A DNA stretch of 35,460 nucleotides from JBGTGG01 sp041746855 (GTDB taxonomy: Bacteria > Bacteroidota > Bacteroidia > Cytophagales > Cyclobacteriaceae), in the NCBI GenBank assembly GCA_041746855.1, contig JBGTGG010000064.1, forward strand, positions 1-35,460, written 5' to 3'. Made by a program: the position numbers and the translations under genes. Position 1 is the first letter of the stretch, and every line of letters begins with the position of its first letter. The notes under the pieces were generated by a model. That model was not told where the DNA came from, did no database searches, and saw only the letters and a list, made by a program, of their open reading frames with translations. Shown here piece after piece: positions 1-6,714 of this stretch.

Positions 1-101
1 GAGCGCAGTGCAAATTTGTAGTTTGGTTTTCTTAATTTCGTTCGGTCACGTGGGACAGGACGCAGCTTCGTAAACCCAGCCACGTTTCATACACAGACGT
101 T
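1..101 (+). repeat. attC-like site 0, left part cut by window edge
   Basis: The right arm at 75-94 is identical over 20 bases to the right arm of the site at 2205-2224, and the preceding loop is also closely similar. The loop carries GGTCACGTGGGACAGGAC starting at base 44, which is 55 bases before the GTT core at 99-101. The left arm and R'' box lie outside the window. The core continues into cassette 1 as GTTAGTGGC. Confidence 0.75.
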
Positions 102-581
102 AGTGGCAAGGCGGACAGCACAGAACAACGACTTCAGCACCACGACAAATTTCGTTTCCAAAGAAAACTACTCCATGACTTTTTCACCGCGACAAATTAG
201 CTGTGCGCGAAGCGCGAATTTTTTTGCGGTTTGACAAAAGGAATTTAAGAAAATCGATTCTGACAAAATTTTAAAATTCAACAATTGAACAATGAACTTC
301 TCCGTGGATAATGTTGGACTTGACTTTACAACTTCGACATTGTAGACGCTGGACAGTTTCGTCTGACCTTTTTACATTGGGCGACATTGGCTTCGTGGAT
401 ACTTTCGACTTTCATTACGACCGGAGAACTTTTATACAACGGTCGACAAAACCGACCAGCCACTAACAATAGCTATGTCAAATGGCGGGCGAAAGTGTTG
501 ATGAAAATATATATCTTGCCATTACGTTTGGTTACCGTGGACAGAAACGTTTTCAAAACCGCCACTGGTCATAGCCGAGCG
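100..581 (+). mobile_element. Cassette 1, no recognisable gene (482 bp)
   Basis: The cassette is bounded by the cores at 99-101 and 581-583; its start GTTAGTGGC matches its R'' box GCCACTAAC at 459-467. No open frame lies wholly inside the body with convincing coding character; the one ORF of size (387-665) runs through the attC palindrome into the next cassette. A short GC-rich hairpin at 204-216 is followed by a T run. The right part contains CGTGGAT...TTTCGACT-type words (303, 394) that recur in cassette 2. It could be a non-coding or decayed cassette. Confidence 0.65.
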
Positions 582-583
582 TT
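459..583 (+). repeat. attC-like site 1
   Basis: The R'' box is GCCACTAAC (459-467). The left arm GCTATGTCAAATGGCGG (472-488) pairs with CCGCCACTGGTCATAGC (559-575) at 14 of 17 positions. The loop of about 70 bases carries GGTTACCGTGGACAGAAACG starting at 530. The core GTT is at 581-583. Length and architecture match long attC sites. It is a close sequence relative of site 2. Confidence 0.8.
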
Positions 584-1219
584 GTGGCCAATTGAAATTC
601 GGTTTCCGCGGACTGTTTTCACTTTGCAATTTAACTTCTTTCCCACGCACACACTTTCGGTTTGACTTGGATGAAAATTGAAACTTCTTCGCTCCGTGGA
701 TAATTTGGACTTGACTTTTTCCGTGGACTTTTTCGACCTTGACTTTTAAAATTTACGCACGCAGATACTTTCGGGCGGGCTGAAGAAAAAAATGAATCTG
801 GATTATTTTACATGAACTTCTTCGTGGAGTGTTTGGACTGGACTTTTTCCCGTGGACTGTTTCGACCTCGACAAATAACTTTTTCGTACGCGGATACTTT
901 TTGGTCGACCATCAATTTTCATTTACAGCCTATCGACTTTGTGGATTCCTTGGATTGGAATTTTTCACGTGGACTGTTTCGACAGATCTAACAACTTTTT
1001 TCGGTCGACAATTTATTCTAATGGAGCCCGGTTGACTTCGTAAATAACTTTCGGGTCGACTCGGTCGACAAATAAACATACGGACGAAATCAACAGGCCA
1101 CAACAATAGCTATGGCAAATGGCGGGCGAATGTGTTGTAGAAAATATCTATCTTGCTAGTACGTTCGGTTACGGTGGACAGAAACGTTTTCAAAAACCGC
1201 CACTTGCCATAGCCGAGCG
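582..1219 (+). mobile_element. Cassette 2, no recognisable gene, degenerate CGTGGA/TTTCGAC repeats (638 bp)
   Basis: The cassette is bounded by the cores at 581-583 and 1219-1221; its start GTTGTGGCC matches GGCCACAAC at 1096-1104. The body is dominated by degenerate copies of a word like CGTGGACTTTTTCGAC at about 695, 722, 823, 851 and 968. It has no credible coding frame. The 68-codon frame at 829-1035 is made almost wholly of these repeats. The CGTGGA part resembles the CGTGGACAG word inside the attC loops, so the cassette may be decayed or built partly from attC-derived sequence. Confidence 0.6.
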
Positions 1220-1221
1220 TT
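1096..1221 (+). repeat. attC-like site 2
   Basis: The R'' box is GGCCACAAC (1096-1104). The left arm GCTATGGCAAATGGCGG (1109-1125) pairs with CCGCCACTTGCCATAGC (1197-1213) at 16 of 17 positions. The loop contains GGTTACGGTGGACAGAAACG starting at 1167, 52 bases before the core GTT (1219-1221). It is strongly similar to site 1 along its length. Confidence 0.82.
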
Positions 1222-2229
1222 ATAGCCAATGGTAGGACGTGCACCTAAAAGAAGCAATTGTAGACGATGGACAGTATTAAATTAAACGACATATTACGAC
1301 TTGACAATCTTAACAATGTAAAGATTCGTTTCAATTTAATGTTTGCTCAAAACTGGAATCCAATAGAACTTTTTAAGAATGGCGACATTTCCACTATGCT
1401 TGCCGGACAATATTGGAACTACAATAAGAACAAATCATATAAAGCAGGACAAGTAACTGTTGGACTTGTTAAGATAAAACAGAATGAAGATTTTTGGTTA
1501 CTGTTTCATATTGGCAGAGTAACAAAAGACTTAAATATACTGAATGGTGTTGGTTACGAGTATGAAGACTTGCCTGATTATGAAAAATATGTTGGACGTT
1601 TAATCGTTAAATTTAAGAACAAAGCGCAGACAATGATTCGTAATTCAGAATCTGTAATAGATGACTGTTATGTATCTCAAATTTTACCTGACACATTTGA
1701 CAATGACTTATTTCCTGGCTATGAAAAGGTAAATATTTCTTGGGACGCGTTAAAAAGAGTAATCGAAAAGGACAATTGGAAAACAGCACTTGAAAACCAG
1801 AAAGGTGTTTACCTAATGACCGACATTTCAAATGGAAAAATGTATGTTGGTTCTGCATATGGTGAGAATATGATATTAGGACGTTGGAGAGCATATGTAT
1901 ACACCGGACACGGTGGAAACATTGGACTTAGAGCTTTGGCGTTTGACCATATAAAGCAAAATTTCAAATACTCAATTCTCGACATTTACAAATCAACTAC
2001 TGACGACCAAATTATTATTAACAGAGAGAGTTGGTGGAAAGAAGTTTTACAAAGCAGAAAATTTGGATATAATGAAAATTGACGAACGAGAAAGAACCAC
2101 TGGCTATAACAAAGTGTATAAAACATGGCTGGGGTTTAATATAAATTTGTAGTTTAGTTTATAAATTACGTTTGGTCACGTGGGACAGGACAGCGCTTCG
2201 AAAACCCAGCCACGTTTCATACACAAACG
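1220..2229 (+). mobile_element. Cassette 3, carrying a GIY-YIG protein (1010 bp)
   Basis: The start GTTATAGCCA (1219-1228) is the reverse complement of TGGCTATAAC (2101-2110). It holds one gene, 1267-2082, beginning 47 bases after the cassette start and ending 18 bases before the R'' box. This tight packing is typical of integron cassettes. No TAnnTTTG-type promoter is obvious in the short leader, so expression may depend on read-through. Confidence 0.8.
1267..2082 (+). CDS. GIY-YIG domain nuclease-like protein, cassette gene
   Basis: 271 residues. The C-terminal third has the layout of a GIY-YIG nuclease domain: G180-V-Y, then Y193-V-G, an Arg in GRW (about R206), and a probable catalytic Glu in NRES (E254), ending in GYN. 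Family knowledge: these residues form the single-metal nuclease active site of GIY-YIG enzymes such as UvrC and homing endonucleases. The first 175 residues match nothing I recognise and probably form a partner- or DNA-binding domain. There is no signal peptide or membrane segment, so it should be cytoplasmic. It is the sole gene of cassette 3. A defence, restriction or DNA-repair role is possible but cannot be told from sequence alone. Start chosen at the first ATG after the attC core. Confidence 0.75.
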   Translation: MDSIKLNDILRLDNLNNVKIRFNLMFAQNWNPIELFKNGDISTMLAGQYWNYNKNKSYKAGQVTVGLVKIKQNEDFWLLFHIGRVTKDLNILNGVGYEYEDLPDYEKYVGRLIVKFKNKAQTMIRNSESVIDDCYVSQILPDTFDNDLFPGYEKVNISWDALKRVIEKDNWKTALENQKGVYLMTDISNGKMYVGSAYGENMILGRWRAYVYTGHGGNIGLRALAFDHIKQNFKYSILDIYKSTTDDQIIINRESWWKEVLQSRKFGYNEN

Positions 2230-2231
2230 TT
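2102..2231 (+). repeat. attC-like site 3
   Basis: The R'' box is GGCTATAAC (2102-2110). The left arm GTGTATAAAACATGGCTGGG (2114-2133) pairs with CCCAGCCACGTTTCATACAC (2205-2224) at 18 of 20 positions. The loop contains GGTCACGTGGGACAGGAC starting at 2174, 55 bases before the core GTT (2229-2231), the same spacing as in site 0. The core continues into cassette 4 as GTTGTAGGCA. Confidence 0.85.
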
Positions 2232-3025
2232 GTAGGCAATTTATTCAAGCATTTGACAAACCGAAAAGTGTTGAAAATAATAGTTACAAATTACCCGAAA
2301 GAGATAAAATATTTCATAATGAATCACTCTTTCATTTTCTTGATTCTCCTTCTAATCTCTTGCGGAAACAAGACAAGTAAAAGTGTTGATGGCATAAGTA
2401 TATGTGCAAATCCGATTACTGGAAATAGCTGTATAGAAATCCTCCATGACAGGATCTATTACTCAAACAAGGCGGAATTTGATGATTCAATCCAAAATTT
2501 TGAGAGCACAAATGTTTCACGAATAAATCAACCTAAATTTAATGAGATAATAAAGTTGGTTTTATCAAGCGATTTGATGAATGGACAAGTAGGAGAAGAT
2601 TATATAGGAGAAAAAAGGTACTGCATAAGAATTGATTATTCTGATGGGACACGACAAGATTTCGAAAAAGTCAGTTTGACAAGTAAAGACTACAGAGTTT
2701 TCGAAGATATTATGGCCTATACCGACCGGACTTCTTACGTTGACTTCGAATATAAAATTAAGACTGTGGACTGTGCTTTATTCAGAGTTCCGGAAGAAAT
2801 TCAACAACCGATGAAAATTTCAGTTCCAGAAGACTCAATTATAAAAAAGTGAAACTGCCTACAACAATGTGCATAATCAATGGCGGGGCTTCAGAGTTTA
2901 TTCGTATTTTAGTTTTCAAATACGCTTCGGTGTCGTGGGACAAAAACTGAGTAGGTCGGTCTTGACATTTCGCTTCGCTGCATTTTCAAGCCCTCCCATA
3001 CCCCGCCACAGCTTATGCACTGGCG
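2230..3025 (+). mobile_element. Cassette 4, carrying a lipoprotein gene (796 bp)
   Basis: The start GTTGTAGGCA (2229-2238) is the reverse complement of TGCCTACAAC (2856-2865). The single gene runs 2319-2852 and stops 3 bases before the R'' box. An open frame extends upstream of the gene into attC site 3 (from 2172), but that part is palindrome sequence and should not be annotated as protein. Confidence 0.8.
2319..2852 (+). CDS. Predicted lipoprotein of unknown function, cassette gene
   Basis: 177 residues from the ATG at 2319. The N-terminus is a lipoprotein signal: a short hydrophobic stretch (residues 4-14) ending in a lipobox with Cys15 (LISC-G-N). It should be acylated and exported. The mature part is acidic and soluble and contains a DYSDGTRQDF segment near its middle; I do not recognise the family. 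Start choice: the frame is open back to 2172, but those codons belong to attC site 3, and only the 2319 ATG places a signal peptide first. An AG-rich stretch (AAAGAGA) precedes it. It is the only gene of cassette 4. Exported proteins of unknown function are common cassette cargo. Confidence 0.7.
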   Translation: MNHSFIFLILLLISCGNKTSKSVDGISICANPITGNSCIEILHDRIYYSNKAEFDDSIQNFESTNVSRINQPKFNEIIKLVLSSDLMNGQVGEDYIGEKRYCIRIDYSDGTRQDFEKVSLTSKDYRVFEDIMAYTDRTSYVDFEYKIKTVDCALFRVPEEIQQPMKISVPEDSIIKK

Positions 3026-3027
3026 TT
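2856..3027 (+). repeat. attC-like site 4 (long loop)
   Basis: The R'' box is TGCCTACAAC (2856-2865). The left arm GTGCATAATCAATGGCGGGG (2869-2888) pairs with CCCCGCCACAGCTTATGCAC (3001-3020) at 16 of 20 positions, the mismatches forming a central bulge. The loop is longer than in the other sites. It carries GGTGTCGTGGGACAAAAACT starting at 2929, 96 bases before the core GTT (3025-3027). Confidence 0.8.
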
Positions 3028-3082
3028 ATGCTCAATGTCGCCCGAACAGTGAACCAATCCTAAAAAAACTTAGTTACGGTAT

Positions 3083-3113
3083 TTTGACAAGGTTATCCAA
3101 TTAGGTAACTTTG
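3083..3113 (+). promoter_or_regulatory. Bacteroidota-type promoter of the toxin-antitoxin cassette
   Basis: TTTG at 3083-3086, a 19-base spacer, then TAACTTTG at 3106-3113, a full match to the Bacteroidota consensus TTTG-N19-TAnnTTTG. Transcription should begin about 4-7 bases after the box, at or next to the ATG at 3118, so the toxin message may be leaderless. Confidence 0.7.
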
Positions 3114-3117
3114 CATA

Positions 3118-3471
3118 ATGGACAACAAACCCGGTTTGGCGAGAGAGATAATCGTTTATGGAGACGAATTTTGGGAATTTTACAGTAAACAGACCCAAAA
3201 AGTAAAACTTAAGATCGACTGGACAATTGGTGTTGTGAAGGACCTAGAAAGAGTTCCTGAACAATACTTAAAGCATATTGAGGGGACAGACCTGTATGAA
3301 ATTCGGGTAATTCTAGGCAGTAACATTTTTAGGATATTCTGTTTTTTTGATAAGGGAAAGTTAGTTGTTCTGCTGAATGGATTTCAGAAGAAAACACAGA
3401 AGACGCCTAAGAGAGAAATAGAAAAGGCTCTAAATTTAAAAAGACAGTATTATGAAGACCAAGAAAAATAA
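3118..3471 (+). CDS. higB: HigB/Gp49-like toxin (RelE superfamily)
   Basis: 117 residues. The central block has the pattern of phage-derived Gp49-like/HigB toxins: GTDLYEIRV (about residues 61-69), then GSNIFRIFCFFD, then LLNGFQKKTQKTP and a basic C-terminal helix. Members of this family are ribosome-dependent mRNA interferases neutralised by a cognate Xre-type antitoxin. The downstream antitoxin gene overlaps by 20 bases (3452-3471), and toxin-before-antitoxin is the usual HigBA order. There are no membrane or signal segments. The only ATG lies 5 bases after the predicted -7 box, with no ribosome-binding site. Toxin-antitoxin modules are frequent cargo of cassette arrays and are thought to stabilise them. 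Confidence 0.85.
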   Translation: MDNKPGLAREIIVYGDEFWEFYSKQTQKVKLKIDWTIGVVKDLERVPEQYLKHIEGTDLYEIRVILGSNIFRIFCFFDKGKLVVLLNGFQKKTQKTPKREIEKALNLKRQYYEDQEK

Positions 3472-3757
3472 AGTAGTAAAATTTGAAGACCACCTTGACA
3501 AACAATATGGCAAACGTGGGACAGCAAAGCGGGAGAAGTATGAGCAGGGCTTCGAGGCTTTCAAACTTGGGGTAATGCTTCAAGAATTTAGGAAGCAGAA
3601 AAATATGACCCAAGAACAACTTGCGGAAAAATGTGGAACAACCAAGACATACATTTCAAGAATTGAGAATGACGCTAGTGACATTCGACTATCTACACTG
3701 TTGAGAATAATAAGAGAGGGTCTCGGTGGACAAATTAATATCTCAATAACAGATTGA
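3452..3757 (+). CDS. higA: Xre-family HigA-type antitoxin
   Basis: 101 residues. The helix-turn-helix of the Cro/C1/Xre type covers about residues 45-95: LQEFRKQKNMTQEQLAEKCG followed by TTKTYISRIEN and a leucine-rich final helix. The basic N-terminal part (residues 1-35) probably meets the toxin. It overlaps the end of the toxin gene by 20 bases, so the two are translated from one message. By analogy it binds the toxin and represses the promoter just upstream of 3118. Its stop codon lies 11 bases before the R'' box of the cassette. Confidence 0.87.
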   Translation: MKTKKNKVVKFEDHLDKQYGKRGTAKREKYEQGFEAFKLGVMLQEFRKQKNMTQEQLAEKCGTTKTYISRIENDASDIRLSTLLRIIREGLGGQINISITD

Positions 3758-3768
3758 GTATGCGACAC

Positions 3769-4203
3769 TGAGCATAACAATGGTAGCTGTTGCACAACTT
3801 CTCTGAAAAAAAATCAAGACCTGATATTGACCTCCCCAAAATCATTTGTGCATAACCCTGCCTCAGCGCTGATTTTTCATTTTCCTTGCCATGATTGCCA
3901 CGCTAGCGGTGGAAAAAATAAAAATCCTATTGCATCAAAAAAACTTGCGGCATTTTGCCTTAGCTGCACGCTGTTGGCCATCGGCTTGGTGGGCTTGAAC
4001 TTCATCATCTTCTCCTCCAAGCTCCTGTATCCCGCAGACCGAATCCAACAAACCAAATCAATACTCAATGGTTTGCTGCCCGACATAACCAGAGAAAACA
4101 ACACGCAATGGCTAGTATAAAATGCTTTAAATTCTTAACGTTGTGCATCCACAAAAGGCACTCCTACATTTAACAACCCAGAGAGATTGGAGACATTTAA
4201 AGA
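3769..4203 (+). other. Degenerate end of cassette array and unassigned junction
   Basis: This interval starts with the R'' box TGAGCATAAC (3769-3778) and an arm-like AATGGTAGCTGTTGC, but no complementary right arm follows. An isolated core-like ACGTTGTGCA at 4138-4147 is the only later candidate and does not pair convincingly. Overlapping open frames on both strands (97 codons plus, 3827-4120; 75 codons minus, 3877-4104) have no recognisable product, and neither can be preferred. The last 60 bases are the leader of the potassium transporter gene; GGAGA occurs about 15 bases before its ATG. This may be where the array meets the resident chromosome. Confidence 0.5.
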
Positions 4204-5952
4204 ATGAAATTGGATTTGAAAATGCTGTATAGAATTGCGCTCTGGACAAGTGTCCTTGGCGTAATCGCCTTTATATCCGACTTCGGCTTTTCGCAAAGTG
4301 TACTTTCGCAAAAAATATTGTCCGGGTTTTATTTCATTGTACTCGGAGTAGGCATCATTTCAACATTTGCACGATACATTGAAAACTTTGGGCTTATTAA
4401 GCGAAAAGTTTTTGTTTTTGATTTCTTGTCGATCTGTTTCACATTTTGGATATTCTATATGTATCTGTTTGTCGGGGTACCTTTTGAAACCGATCTGATA
4501 CTAGAAAATCCAATCTGGTTGCGAATTGCAGTACTCTTCACTTTTATACGTGAATTTTCAGAAATCAGGTTTAGTTACAAACGAACACTTCTTAACCCTG
4601 CCCAACTTTTCGTCATAAGTTTTTTGATGATCATTCTATTTGGAACCTTTCTCCTTATGCTTCCCAAAGCAACCCATGAAGGGTTATCATTCATTAATGC
4701 TTTGTTCACTGCTACCAGTGCCGTCTGTGTTACCGGTTTGATTGTGGTAGATACCGGTAGCTATTTTACTGAGTTCGGTCAAATTATTATTATGGCGCTT
4801 ATTCAAGTTGGCGGCTTGGGGATACTAACCTTTGCCAGTTATTTCAGTTATTTTTTTAAAGGTGGTTCTACCTATGAAAACCAGCTTGCCCTGAGTGACA
4901 TGACCAGTTCCAAGAAACTGGGCGAAGTATTTTCAACACTCAAATATATTATACTCATTACGTTCAGTATCGAGTTTGTTTCTGGCGTTCTCATTTATAG
5001 CAGTCTGGAAGCAAAGAACTTTCAATCCCAGTATGATCAGATTTTCTTTTCCGTCTTTCATGCTATATCAGCCTTTTGCAATGCAGGTTTTTCAACTTTA
5101 TCCAACAGTTTGTATGAAGATGATTTTAAATACAATTACTTTCTACAGATAACCATCATTCTAACGTTCGTGTTGGGCGGCCTGGGCTTCCCCATCGTTG
5201 TCAACATCATCAACTACCTGAAATACCGTGTTCGAAAATTGTTTTCATTCGGTATAAAAAGGGTTGCCTATAGGCCGTGGGTATTTAATCTCAACAGCCG
5301 GATAACCTTAATTACAACGCTTTCGATCACCGCAATCGCATTTATCGCATTCTATGCATTGGAATACAATAACACATTATCGGAACACCATGGTTTTGGA
5401 AAAGTAGTGACTGCACTTTTCGGTGCAACCACACCGCGCACAGCAGGGTTTAACACAATCGATACATCTGCAATGCTTTTCCCAACCACGATGATGGTTT
5501 TTCTTCTTATGTGGATAGGTGCATCGCCCGCTTCAACGGGAGGTGGAATTAAAACCAGTACCTTTGCGATTGCCACACTTAATATTCTGAGCCTTGCGAA
5601 AGGAAAAACAAGAATTGAAGTTTTCAGAAGGGAGATCGCAGACATTTCGGTAAGACGATCTTTTGCAATCATTTCACTTTCCCTTATTGTCATTGGGTTC
5701 GGTATCATGTTGATCTCGGTTTTTGATGGTGATAAAGACCTGATGGACATTGGCTTTGAATGCTTTTCTGCCTACAGCACAGTGGGATTGAGCTTGGGAA
5801 TAACAGCATCACTCTCCACCATGAGCAAGCTTATTATCATTGTTATCATGTTTGTAGGAAGGGTAAGTATGCTCACTATTGTTATTGCAATCTTCAAGAA
5901 GATAAAACATAAAAACTATCGTTATCCGACCGAAGAAATAACAATTAACTAA
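4204..5952 (+). CDS. ktrB: KtrB/TrkH-family potassium uptake channel subunit
   Basis: 582 residues, integral membrane. Four pore-loop filter regions of the TrkH/KtrB family are visible: TSAVCVTGL (171-179), SAFCNAGFSTL (about 285), GATTPRTAGFNT (about 407-418) and SAYSTVGLSLGI (about 522-533). The protein takes up K+ together with the cytosolic RCK partner encoded 20 bases downstream. It is over 100 residues longer than typical KtrB (about 450): residues 1-130 add roughly four hydrophobic segments before the canonical core begins near residue 131. The ATG at 4204 follows AG-rich sequence and is the first start after the junction region. Together with the next gene it forms a two-gene operon. 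Confidence 0.9.
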   Translation: MKLDLKMLYRIALWTSVLGVIAFISDFGFSQSVLSQKILSGFYFIVLGVGIISTFARYIENFGLIKRKVFVFDFLSICFTFWIFYMYLFVGVPFETDLILENPIWLRIAVLFTFIREFSEIRFSYKRTLLNPAQLFVISFLMIILFGTFLLMLPKATHEGLSFINALFTATSAVCVTGLIVVDTGSYFTEFGQIIIMALIQVGGLGILTFASYFSYFFKGGSTYENQLALSDMTSSKKLGEVFSTLKYIILITFSIEFVSGVLIYSSLEAKNFQSQYDQIFFSVFHAISAFCNAGFSTLSNSLYEDDFKYNYFLQITIILTFVLGGLGFPIVVNIINYLKYRVRKLFSFGIKRVAYRPWVFNLNSRITLITTLSITAIAFIAFYALEYNNTLSEHHGFGKVVTALFGATTPRTAGFNTIDTSAMLFPTTMMVFLLMWIGASPASTGGGIKTSTFAIATLNILSLAKGKTRIEVFRREIADISVRRSFAIISLSLIVIGFGIMLISVFDGDKDLMDIGFECFSAYSTVGLSLGITASLSTMSKLIIIVIMFVGRVSMLTIVIAIFKKIKHKNYRYPTEEITIN

Positions 5953-5972
5953 AACATTTAAATCATTCACAC

Positions 5973-6665
5973 ATGAAATACATTATTATAGGGCTTGGAA
6001 ATTTTGGCGCTTCACTCGCACAAAAGCTGACCGCCCAGGGCAATGAGGTAATCGGCATTGATACCCGAATGGAAAAGGTAGACTTGTTCAAAGAAAAAAT
6101 TTCCCACACCATTTGTATGGATGCAACAGACGAGTTTACCGTTTCCGGGCTTCCGCTTGAAGATACGGATGTGGTAATTGTTGCCATTGGCGAAGACCAG
6201 GGAGCAAATATTATGACCACTGCAGTATTCAAGAACTTGCAGGTAAAAAGGCTGATTAGCCGGGCGATCAATCCGCTTCATGAAAAAGTTTTGGAAGCTA
6301 TTGGTGTTGATGAGATTGTACATCCGGAAGAAGAAACAGCAGAGCGGTGGGCAAAAAAGCTTTGCATAAAAAATGTTGTCGATTCCTTTGAGCTAAATGA
6401 ACACTTCAGCATTGTAGAAGCCAATGTGCCAGCAGAATATGTAGGGAAAACCGTCCGTGACATAGGGTTTAGAAGAAAATTTAACCTACTGGTGCTCACC
6501 ATCATGAAAAAATCTGAGGTAAAAAGTTTGCTTGGCAAGAGCCGCACCGAAATAAATATTCAAGGCATTGCAACACCAGACCAACTACTTGAAGAATCGG
6601 ATGTCTTAGTACTATATGGTTCGAATAAAGACATACAGGAATTCCTAAAGCAAAAAGGAAATTAA
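5973..6665 (+). CDS. ktrA: KtrA/TrkA-family RCK regulatory subunit
   Basis: 230 residues, cytosolic. The N-terminal RCK_N domain (about 1-125) begins with a Rossmann nucleotide-binding loop, IIIGLGNFGASLA (residues 4-16), and the acidic D30 at the end of the second strand that contacts the ribose. A C-terminal RCK_C domain occupies about 140-228. Known family role: an octameric ring binds ATP/ADP or NAD(H) and gates the KtrB channel. It follows ktrB by 20 bases in the same direction, so the pair should be cotranscribed. There is no recognisable ribosome-binding site, which is normal for this phylum. Confidence 0.9.
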   Translation: MKYIIIGLGNFGASLAQKLTAQGNEVIGIDTRMEKVDLFKEKISHTICMDATDEFTVSGLPLEDTDVVIVAIGEDQGANIMTTAVFKNLQVKRLISRAINPLHEKVLEAIGVDEIVHPEEETAERWAKKLCIKNVVDSFELNEHFSIVEANVPAEYVGKTVRDIGFRRKFNLLVLTIMKKSEVKSLLGKSRTEINIQGIATPDQLLEESDVLVLYGSNKDIQEFLKQKGN

Positions 6666-6714
6666 TAATTACCCGGCAGCATGCTGTAGAAAGGGCTAAA
6701 TGCAGATCGTGTAT

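Larger units (their letters stand above)
1..3778 (+). mobile_element. Integron-like gene-cassette array (no integrase in window)
   Basis: Five tandem cassettes are delimited by attC-like palindromes. Crossover points (G^TT) are placed at 99/100, 581/582, 1219/1220, 2229/2230 and 3025/3026. For each cassette the first 9-10 bases, including the GTT core, are the exact reverse complement of the box near the cassette end. The pairs are 99-107 with 459-467, 581-589 with 1096-1104, 1219-1228 with 2101-2110, 2229-2238 with 2856-2865, and 3025-3034 with 3769-3778. Integron cassettes show this because attC is reconstituted on circularisation. All convincing genes point the same way, toward their attC. 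No intI is visible, so this is either a cluster of attC sites lacking an integrase or the tail of an integron whose integrase lies left of base 1. Confidence 0.85.
3026..3778 (+). mobile_element. Cassette 5, carrying a HigBA-type module
   Basis: The start GTTATGCTCA (3025-3034) is the reverse complement of TGAGCATAAC (3769-3778). The match extends to 17 bases with one mismatch (3025-3041 against 3762-3778). It contains a promoter, a toxin gene and an antitoxin gene. Its attC is incomplete: I see the R'' box and the beginning of a left arm but no complementary right arm or core before the potassium transporter gene. The annotated end is therefore the last base of R''. Confidence 0.75.

Noticed and set aside
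204..226. GC hairpin followed by a T run in cassette 1, possible terminator
   Set aside because: The stem is only four to five base pairs with a three-base loop and there is no gene before it to terminate.
387..665. 92-codon open frame on the plus strand
   Set aside because: It runs through both arms of attC site 1 and into the next cassette, has no recognisable protein pattern, and is explained by the palindrome.
829..1035. 68-codon open frame in cassette 2
   Set aside because: It consists mostly of the CGTGGA/TTTCGAC repeat and looks like repeat translation, not a protein.
2172..2318. N-terminal extension of the lipoprotein frame
   Set aside because: These codons lie in attC site 3 and its flank; only the ATG at 2319 puts a lipoprotein signal first.
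2869..3063. 64-codon open frame in attC site 4
   Set aside because: It translates the palindrome and its loop and spans the crossover point.
3827..4120. Open frames on both strands of the junction (97 codons plus, 75 codons minus)
   Set aside because: No product is recognisable and neither strand is favoured by promoter or neighbours, so the interval is reported only as an unassigned region.
5352..5750. 132-codon minus-strand open frame
   Set aside because: Antisense shadow of the potassium channel gene, whose pore motifs are unambiguous.
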